DNA from: SZUA-430 sp046153995
GTDB taxonomy: Bacteria; Pseudomonadota; Alphaproteobacteria; Micropepsales; Micropepsaceae
Assembly: GCA_046153995.1 (NCBI GenBank)
Contig: JBJXEH010000023.1
Location: forward strand, 1-19,407
Direction of reading: 5' to 3'
DNA length: 19,407 nucleotides
A program made the position numbers and the translations under genes. Of the stretch, positions 15,834 to 19,407 are shown in pieces. Within the stretch, counting starts at the first letter, position 1. The number at the start of each line of letters is the position of its first letter. Below the pieces are notes generated by a model. The model was not told where the DNA came from. It saw only the letters and a list, made by a program, of their open reading frames with translations, and made no database searches.

Positions 15834-16123
15834 TTGCAGGACGTCGATTGACCTCCATCAAATGCGTTGGCGGCGAACACCGCCGTTCGGACACCACGCC
15901 AACGCGGCGGTGTCCGCACTCTTAACCAGGCTCTATTTTCGAAAACGCCGTTCCCGGCTTCTTACCCTTGCCGCCTTCGAATACTGGTGGCACGACGGAT
16001 GGAAGCGAGGTGTCCGCGAATTGTAGCAGAAAGCCCTCGCTACGGGGGAAAATCTTCCTGCTCCTCAGTGCAGAAGCGGTGCCCAGGTGAATCAGGACCT
16101 TACGCGCAAGGTGCGATGGGCGC
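15834..16123. other. Gene-free stretch with competing hairpins
   Basis: I see no credible gene here. Near the kinase start two stems share one right arm: ACACCGCCG (15877-15885) can pair with CGGCGGTGT (15905-15913), and CGGACACC (15888-15895) can pair with GGTGTCCG (15909-15916). Both cannot form together. On the reverse strand they would lie in the leader of the hybrid kinase transcript. A GTTCC at 15950-15954 has no partner -10 at the right distance. Confidence 0.5.
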
Positions 16124-16148
16124 GGAACCCTTCGGCTTCTCTCGCGTT
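16124..16148 (+). promoter_or_regulatory. EcfG-type promoter of the 54-aa membrane protein gene
   Basis: GGAAC at 16124-16128 and CGTT at 16145-16148 are 16 bases apart, a full match to the EcfG consensus. It points at the gene starting at 16201 and would give a leader of roughly 45 bases. Confidence 0.75.
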
Positions 16149-16200
16149 ATCAAACGCGTGAACTGCCGTGCAGTCCAATCGAAAACAAGGAGCCAGACTC

Positions 16201-16365
16201 ATGGAGTCGAAATCGCAAACCACCAACACGCTGCTGTTCGTGATTGTCGCCGTCTTGGTCATTGGCGGCGGATACATTTACTACGACAACTACATCGAGC
16301 CGACGAACGACGGGCCGTTGGAGCGTGCGGGCGAAAAACTCGACAAAGCGGTCGACGGGAAGTAA
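16201..16365 (+). CDS. 54-aa single-span membrane protein, probable stress gene
   Basis: A small protein with a short polar start (MESKSQTTNT), one membrane helix at about residues 11-27 (LLFVIVAVLVIGGGYIYY) and a charged, amphipathic tail (GPLERAGEKLDKAVDGK). The start is fixed by AAGGAG at 16187-16192, 8 bases before the ATG; an upstream in-frame ATG at 16168 would lie ahead of this site and is rejected. The EcfG-like promoter at 16124-16148 makes it a likely member of the general stress regulon. Its topology suggests an inner-membrane anchor with the tail on one face. I recognise no functional family. It converges on the 133-aa membrane protein gene, with only 10 bases between stops and no terminator visible there. 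Confidence 0.78.
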   Translation: MESKSQTTNTLLFVIVAVLVIGGGYIYYDNYIEPTNDGPLERAGEKLDKAVDGK

Positions 16366-16375
16366 CAGTGCGCAC

Positions 16376-16777
16376 CTAGCTGGTACCGAAGTCACGCCGG
16401 GCCGAAACGATCGTGATGACAAAACCTGCAATCACGTCGATCAGCATCATCGTAATCAGCATAAAGAATGCCGAGTTCGTGAAGCTGGCCGTGGTGACGA
16501 ACAGCACGATGCAAACGAGAGCGACTAAAGTCGAGAGGCTATGATTGAGGATCGAGCGAGCATCCGTATTCACAGAGTTCATGATCTCGACAAACAAAAC
16601 GATCAAGCTCCCGAACACGAATATGTCACCGTATGACACCTGCCACCGCACGCCGGACATCATGGCCGGCGCGAACGCTACCCCACTGGTCCAACTGACG
16701 CCCTGCGCTGTCGCGCAGAGCACAAACACCGCGAGCGGTAGCGGCATAACGCGCAGCGTCGCGAGTGTTGCAAGCAT
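16376..16777 (-). CDS. Four-span membrane protein, unknown function
   Basis: A 133-aa hydrophobic protein with probable membrane helices at about residues 10-28, 48-67, 81-98 and 104-125. It ends in a short basic-polar tail, SARRDFGTS. The ATG at 16777 has GGAG 9 bases upstream. Acidic residues within or next to helices (Asp51, Glu64 and Asp114) are notable and could be functional, but I know no family with this pattern. It lies 27 bases after the stop of the 23-aa gene on the same strand, so the two are probably co-transcribed. No EcfG-type site precedes it. Confidence 0.7.
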   Translation of the reverse strand: MLATLATLRVMPLPLAVFVLCATAQGVSWTSGVAFAPAMMSGVRWQVSYGDIFVFGSLIVLFVEIMNSVNTDARSILNHSLSTLVALVCIVLFVTTASFTNSAFFMLITMMLIDVIAGFVITIVSARRDFGTS

Positions 16778-16804
16778 TGGGTTGGTCTCCGGTAGCTAAG
16801 CTTT

Positions 16805-16876
16805 TCAGCTAAAGAACCAGACCAGCAGTAGGATCGGAATTGGAATGCCGACGGCCCACATCAGAGCGTATTTCAT
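16805..16876 (-). CDS. 23-aa one-helix membrane miniprotein
   Basis: A very short frame from the ATG at 16876 to TGA at 16805. The product starts MKYALMWAVGIPIPILLL and is almost entirely one membrane helix with a Gly-Ile-Pro-Ile-Pro core. GAGGG lies 8 bases before the ATG, a good ribosome binding site. Comparable miniproteins of about 25 residues with a W-A-x-G-x-P pattern are, from memory, common in alphaproteobacteria but are often left unannotated. It sits between the GlsB-like gene and the four-span membrane protein gene, all on the same strand. Possible roles such as a membrane-complex subunit or regulator are not shown by the sequence. Confidence 0.6.
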   Translation of the reverse strand: MKYALMWAVGIPIPILLLVWFFS

Positions 16877-16923
16877 CTTCGTATCCCTCAGGGAGAGCAG
16901 CAGTTAAGGGTCACCCGTCGCGG

Positions 16924-16955
16924 CCGCCTGATGCCACAAAGCACCAGGCGGTTTT
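16924..16955 (+). terminator. Terminator-like hairpin between small genes
   Basis: CCGCCTG (16924-16930) pairs with CAGGCGG (16945-16951). An inner TGC/GCA pair extends the stem past one mismatch, with a 6-base loop. TTTT follows on the plus strand only. It lies 6 bases past the stop of the GlsB-like gene, which is on the minus strand where no T-run follows. It may act as a weak terminator or a 3'-end stabiliser for that transcript. Confidence 0.45.
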
Positions 16956-16960
16956 GGCGG

Positions 16961-17221
16961 TCACAGGCTGGACGCGCGTGCCATTCTCAACACGGCCAAC
17001 AACACGACGGCGCCGATTGTGGCGGTGACAATCGATCCTACGAGACCAGCGCCGACCGACACACCCATCTGTCCAAAGAGCCACCCGCCGATAAAGGCAC
17101 CGATGATTCCGACGACGATGTCACCGATGAGGCCAAAGCCCCCACCCTTCACAATCATTCCCGCGAGCCAACCGGCAATTGCGCCCACGACCAACCAGAT
17201 AATTAGCATCTCGGCTGACAT
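16961..17221 (-). CDS. GlsB/YeaQ/YmgE-family membrane protein
   Basis: An 86-aa glycine-rich membrane protein with three predicted spans (about residues 5-24, 31-50 and 58-79). Motifs typical of the transglycosylase-associated (GlsB/YeaQ/YmgE) family are present: IIWLVVGAIAGWLAG, GGGFGLIGDIVVGIIGA and ATIGAVVLL. Family members are small envelope proteins frequently induced in general stress; an enzymatic activity has not been established. An AAGGAGGT ribosome binding site at 17226-17233 is close to ideal. A 7-bp hairpin (17243-17261) sits in the leader, and an EcfG-like promoter lies at 17320-17344, about 100 bases upstream of the ATG. The sigma gene is divergent on the other side of that promoter. 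Family assignment is firm and stress control is well supported by the promoter. Confidence 0.92.
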   Translation of the reverse strand: MSAEMLIIWLVVGAIAGWLAGMIVKGGGFGLIGDIVVGIIGAFIGGWLFGQMGVSVGAGLVGSIVTATIGAVVLLAVLRMARASSL

Positions 17222-17242
17222 TTAGACCTCCTTGGTATGCTT

Positions 17243-17261
17243 CACCGCCGCGAAGGCGGTG
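17243..17261 (-). other. Leader hairpin of the GlsB-like gene
   Basis: CACCGCC (17243-17249) and GGCGGTG (17255-17261) form a perfect 7-bp stem with a 5-base loop. It lies 9 bases upstream of the ribosome binding site. It could protect the leader or tune translation; there is no T-run, so termination is unlikely. Confidence 0.5.
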
Positions 17262-17319
17262 TGACTGAAAATGGGCTGGTTAATGACAAGGTGTCACTCA
17301 CACTACCCGTGCAAGTGAA

Positions 17320-17344
17320 AACCCGGTCGGGACAAAAAGGTTCC
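17320..17344 (-). promoter_or_regulatory. EcfG-type promoter of the GlsB-like gene
   Basis: On the reverse strand GGAAC (17344-17340) is followed after 16 bases by GGTT (17323-17320), one base away from the CGTT consensus. It is the only GGAAC site in this gap and points to the stress-type GlsB-like gene. Confidence 0.65.
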
Positions 17345-17459
17345 AACGGCAATCGCTGGCACCCCAATTTTTTTAACGCGAATATCGTGAGCATGGGGGG
17401 CGCAATAGCGCACGCATGCACCATATCAAGCCTACGCATCACCGCGGCGAACGCGATCG

Positions 17460-18098
17460 ATGCCCCGTGCGAGGACCTGTTTGGGAACGACCGAGAACGA
17501 TAAAGCGGCGCCAGGCGCGGATGACGCGTTCCGTGTGCGCTTAATCGAGTTGGCGCCGTATCTCCGAGCGTTCGCCCGCACGCTGTGCGGCAATCGCGAC
17601 ATCGCCGACGATTTGGCGCAAGAGTCGCTGGCGAGCGCCTGGAAGGCGCGCGCCTCATTTCAGCCCGGAACGAACATGAAGGCGTGGCTCTTCATGATTC
17701 AGCGCAATGCGTTCTACTCGGCGCACCGGCGCAAGTGGCGCAAGGTCGATTGGGACGAACAGGCAATGGAACGTGTCCTGGTTACCGATCCATCGCAGCA
17801 AGCGAGCGTGGAGCTCACCGACCTGAAGCGCGCGATGACGCTGTTACCCGACGAGCAAAGAGAAGCGCTAATTCTGGTGGGCGCCGGCGGCTTTAGCTAT
17901 AGCGAGGCCGCGTCGATTTGTGGCTGCGCTGTGGGAACCATGAAAAGCCGCGTGTCTCGCGGGCGGCACACGATCACATCGCTGATGAATGAACGCACTC
18001 AGCTCCCGCAATCGCGCGAAGACGCATCCAGTGCCTATCAAGGAATACTATCCGAACTGGACACACTGTCCGCCCGCAAAGCGCCGCTTCCCGAATAG
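17460..18098 (+). CDS. ecfG: EcfG-type ECF sigma factor (general stress response)
   Basis: A 212-aa ECF sigma factor. Region 2 spans about residues 32-100 and includes GNRDIADDLAQESLASAW, FQPGTNMKAWLF and the -10-binding helix region. Region 4 spans about 122-176 with the helix-turn-helix GFSYSEAASICGCAVGTMKS. The FQPGTNxKAWLF and GFSYxEAAxICGCAVGT blocks are characteristic of the EcfG (ECF15) group, which directs transcription of the general stress regulon and is held inactive by NepR until PhyR is phosphorylated. A polar tail of about 35 residues follows region 4. The ATG at 17460 has little ribosome binding sequence; a TTG at 17481 with GAGGA five bases upstream is a credible alternative start. 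No nepR or phyR is nearby and no EcfG-type site precedes the gene, so it may be an additional EcfG paralogue rather than the main one. Confidence 0.88.
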   Translation: MPRARTCLGTTENDKAAPGADDAFRVRLIELAPYLRAFARTLCGNRDIADDLAQESLASAWKARASFQPGTNMKAWLFMIQRNAFYSAHRRKWRKVDWDEQAMERVLVTDPSQQASVELTDLKRAMTLLPDEQREALILVGAGGFSYSEAASICGCAVGTMKSRVSRGRHTITSLMNERTQLPQSREDASSAYQGILSELDTLSARKAPLPE

Positions 18099-18102
18099 GG
18101 CC

Positions 18103-18432
18103 TCAGCGTTCGGGCTCCTCACGAGCGTCGTTGGCTTTGTCGATTTCGCTCCCCGACTCCATCATGGGCGGGCTCTGCGATTCATTCGCGTCCAGCGGTT
18201 CCCTGGCGTTCGGCACGCGTCGTTCGATTTGATAGCTGGGAGGGTTCGCCGAAGATTGCCTGACTGGCGCGCCTTGAGGCTCGCCACCGGTCCAAATGTT
18301 GCCCGGCCTAAAGTCGGCACCGTTCACAAACACGAAGCCGTAGCAGGCAATCAGACCAGCAACTGCCCCGACAACAATTGGTCGCCCGAGCGAAATAGGG
18401 TCATCCAGAGTTCGATCACGGTCATGTCGCAT
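18103..18432 (-). CDS. Small membrane-anchored protein with hydrophilic tail
   Basis: A 109-aa protein with a charged N-terminus (MRHDRDRTLDDP), a single membrane helix at about residues 18-38 (GRPIVVGAVAGLIACYGFVF) and a proline- and acid-rich tail of about 70 residues that looks disordered. The tail probably extends into the periplasm. I chose the ATG at 18432. A longer frame from 18471 would translate through the EcfG-like promoter at 18442-18467, whose -35 lies inside the extra codons. With that promoter the transcript would begin only a few bases before the ATG, and no Shine-Dalgarno sequence is present, so translation may be leaderless. It converges on the sigma gene with 4 bases between stops. 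The function is unknown. Confidence 0.7.
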   Translation of the reverse strand: MRHDRDRTLDDPISLGRPIVVGAVAGLIACYGFVFVNGADFRPGNIWTGGEPQGAPVRQSSANPPSYQIERRVPNAREPLDANESQSPPMMESGSEIDKANDAREEPER

Positions 18433-18441
18433 GCCGGGGTA

Positions 18442-18467
18442 AACGCACGCGCACGCGAAGCAGTTCC
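18442..18467 (-). promoter_or_regulatory. EcfG-type promoter of the membrane-anchored protein gene
   Basis: On the reverse strand GGAAC (18467-18463) and CGTT (18445-18442) are 17 bases apart, matching the consensus. The -10 element ends only 9 bases before the ATG at 18432, pointing to a very short or absent leader. Confidence 0.7.
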
Positions 18468-18493
18468 ACAACAGTTTGGCGTCCGGGTTTCAG

Positions 18494-18530
18494 CCCGAAC
18501 GCCTTACCGGCTCTGGCTCACTCGTTCGGG
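18494..18530. repeat. Inverted repeat across the stop of the secreted-protein gene
   Basis: CCCGAACG (18494-18501) and CGTTCGGG (18523-18530) are perfect 8-base arms around a 21-base loop. The repeat spans the TGA at 18518-18520. There is no T-run, so a classical terminator is not shown, but it could end or stabilise the transcript. Confidence 0.4.
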
Positions 18531-18847
18531 GGTGCTGTGGCCTCGGGCTCATCGGCATCGTCCGGCGCGTCGCTGTCCGGTGGCGGTGCGTCGCCCATAT
18601 CGTTAGGCCCTGGCGCCACTTCAAAGAACGGCCCGCCGACGCCATTCCGATCCGCACCGGCTTCCACGCCGCCCATGTCCCCCATGGGAGCGCCATTCTG
18701 GCCCCGCGCGGCAGCAAGCGCTTGAACGTTCAATGCGCGCGTTTCTTCGGCTTGATCGTCGTAGCTGTCGGCGAACGCCGGGGCAGCCGATGTGCTGAGA
18801 ATCGCCGCTGTGACGACACCGGCAAACAGGATGAATTTGTGTTGCAT
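18518..18847 (-). CDS. Small exported acidic protein, unknown function
   Basis: A 109-aa protein with a clear signal peptide: basic MQHK, a hydrophobic core FILFAGVVTAAILS and a cleavage site after APAFA (about residue 26). The mature part begins DSYDDQAEETRALN, continues through a Gly/Met/Ala segment and ends in an Asp/Pro-rich low-complexity tail (PPPDSDAPDDADEPE). It is probably periplasmic or surface-exposed and could bind cations. The start is fixed by GAGGA 7 bases before the ATG at 18847; the frame continues open upstream to 19174 but that part overlaps the promoters and the divergent gene and is not coding. The EcfG-like promoter at 18885-18910 suggests stress induction. I recognise no family. 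Confidence 0.75.
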   Translation of the reverse strand: MQHKFILFAGVVTAAILSTSAAPAFADSYDDQAEETRALNVQALAAARGQNGAPMGDMGGVEAGADRNGVGGPFFEVAPGPNDMGDAPPPDSDAPDDADEPEATAPPNE

Positions 18848-18884
18848 GAATTTTCCTCGTTCAGGGGAAGCCTGAGGTTTGGAG

Positions 18885-18910
18885 AACGCACGCAGGACCA
18901 AGAGTGTTCC
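18885..18910 (-). promoter_or_regulatory. EcfG-type promoter of the exported acidic protein gene
   Basis: On the reverse strand GGAAC (18910-18906) and CGTT (18888-18885) are 17 bases apart. The leader to the ATG at 18847 would be about 30 bases and contains a good ribosome binding site. Confidence 0.75.
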
Positions 18911-18932
18911 AACAAAGGGACCAAACCATCCG

Positions 18933-18957
18933 GGAACCAACAACCAACGCGCGCGTT
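18933..18957 (+). promoter_or_regulatory. EcfG-type promoter of the outer-membrane protein gene
   Basis: GGAAC at 18933-18937 and CGTT at 18954-18957 are 16 bases apart. It points to the ATG at 19002 with a leader of about 40 bases. Together with the site at 18885-18910 it forms a divergent pair with their -35 elements 22 bases apart. Confidence 0.75.
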
Positions 18958-19001
18958 CAACAACCGACGATTTCTCATCAACCCACTCGAGGTCTAGTCT
19001 C

Positions 19002-19407
19002 ATGCGTTCCAAGTTGCTCTTAGCCGTAAGCACCATCGCTCTCGCCTGTGCAGGCCAGGCCGCCGCCGAACCCGCCAATGGTTGGTACATGGGTCTTGAG
19101 GGCGGCGGAAACTGGGTGGCTGAAAACGATACCACGTTCAGCACCAGCCTGCCGACATCGGGACCAGCTCGCATCGAGTTCGATACCGGCTGGACGGGAC
19201 TCGCGACCGCGGGCTATGCGTTTCGCGGCAACTGGCGTCTCGAAGCGGAAGCCGGTTACCGTCACAACGATATCGATACGATCAATGGGATCGCCAACAG
19301 CGCGGGCGGTGAACTCAACACCACCTCGCTCATGGGTAACGTGCTCTACGACATTCCGCTTACCGAGCGAATGACGGTAAGCCTTGGCGCCGGTGCCGGC
19401 GCCGTAC
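19002..19407 (+). CDS. Outer-membrane beta-barrel protein, cut by right edge
   Basis: The first 135 residues of an exported protein; the 3' end is outside the window. A signal peptide MRSKLLLAVSTIALACAGQ ends with AAA-E near residue 22. The mature part has alternating amphipathic strands with glycine and aromatic girdles: GWYMGLEGGGNW, WTGLATAGYAF, WRLEAEAGYRH and MTVSLGAGAGA. This is the pattern of the OmpA-like eight-stranded barrel (OMP_b-brl) family. Whether a C-terminal peptidoglycan-binding OmpA domain follows cannot be seen. GAGG lies 9 bases before the ATG. The EcfG-like promoter at 18933-18957 makes it a likely stress-induced envelope protein. Barrel class is fairly sure; the exact subfamily is not. 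Confidence 0.82.
   Translation, partial: MRSKLLLAVSTIALACAGQAAAEPANGWYMGLEGGGNWVAENDTTFSTSLPTSGPARIEFDTGWTGLATAGYAFRGNWRLEAEAGYRHNDIDTINGIANSAGGELNTTSLMGNVLYDIPLTERMTVSLGAGAGAV

Noticed and set aside
15929..15954. Reverse-strand GGAAC at 15954-15950 as an EcfG promoter for the hybrid kinase
   Set aside because: The bases at the 16-17 spacing do not match CGTT; the nearest GGTT is 22 bases away.
17989..18606. Open frame of 205 codons on the plus strand across the sigma gene end
   Set aside because: It overlaps the sigma gene, the membrane-anchored protein gene and an EcfG-like site, and shows no domain or ribosome binding site.
18848..19174. Upstream extension of the exported acidic protein frame
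   Set aside because: It would bury the signal peptide, overlap the divergent barrel gene and run through both EcfG-like promoters; the ATG at 18847 has a good ribosome binding site.

Overview
The window looks like a chromosomal segment of an alphaproteobacterium, most likely Hyphomicrobiales (Rhizobiales). The reasons are high GC content, a full-length cyclic beta-1,2-glucan synthase (NdvB/ChvB/Cgs type), two HWE/HisKA_2-class histidine kinases, a receiver-only response regulator resembling the FAT GUY family, an EcfG-type ECF sigma factor, and repeated promoter-like sequences of the form GGAAC-N16/17-CGTT. That pattern is the known target of EcfG, the general stress response (GSR) sigma factor of this class. 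Species cannot be named from the sequence.

Layout. 1-917 (minus): an AAA+ ATPase cut by the left edge. 1122-2336 (minus): a soluble GAF-HisKA_2 histidine kinase. 2482-2506: an EcfG-like promoter in front of the 8.5-kb cyclic glucan synthase gene (2571-11111, plus). 11108-11521 (minus): two small genes whose last stop codon overlaps the synthase stop. 11607-11819 (minus): a small membrane protein with its own terminator. 11914-15833 (minus): a CheB-CheR-PAS-PAS-HWE kinase whose stop overlaps the start of a single-domain response regulator. 15834-16200: a gene-free stretch with competing hairpins and a second EcfG-like promoter. 16201-17221: four small membrane-protein genes (54, 133, 23 and 86 aa), the last being a GlsB/YeaQ/YmgE-family protein. 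17460-18098: the EcfG-like sigma factor. 18103-18847 (minus): two small envelope proteins. 19002 to the right edge: an outer-membrane beta-barrel protein.

How the parts may fit. Six promoter-like sites match or nearly match the GSR consensus: 2482-2506 (+), 16124-16148 (+), 17320-17344 (-), 18442-18467 (-), 18885-18910 (-) and 18933-18957 (+). Each lies just upstream of a gene for an envelope component: glucan synthase, small membrane proteins, a secreted protein and an outer-membrane barrel. The sigma gene sits among them, and the two kinases and the receiver are of the classes that feed the PhyR-NepR-EcfG pathway in other alphaproteobacteria. My reading is a local envelope-stress regulon island with its sensor modules. 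PhyR and NepR are not in this window. The sigma gene itself has no visible EcfG-type promoter directly upstream, so its own control is unclear. The promoter sites and reading frames are seen directly; the regulon model is inference.
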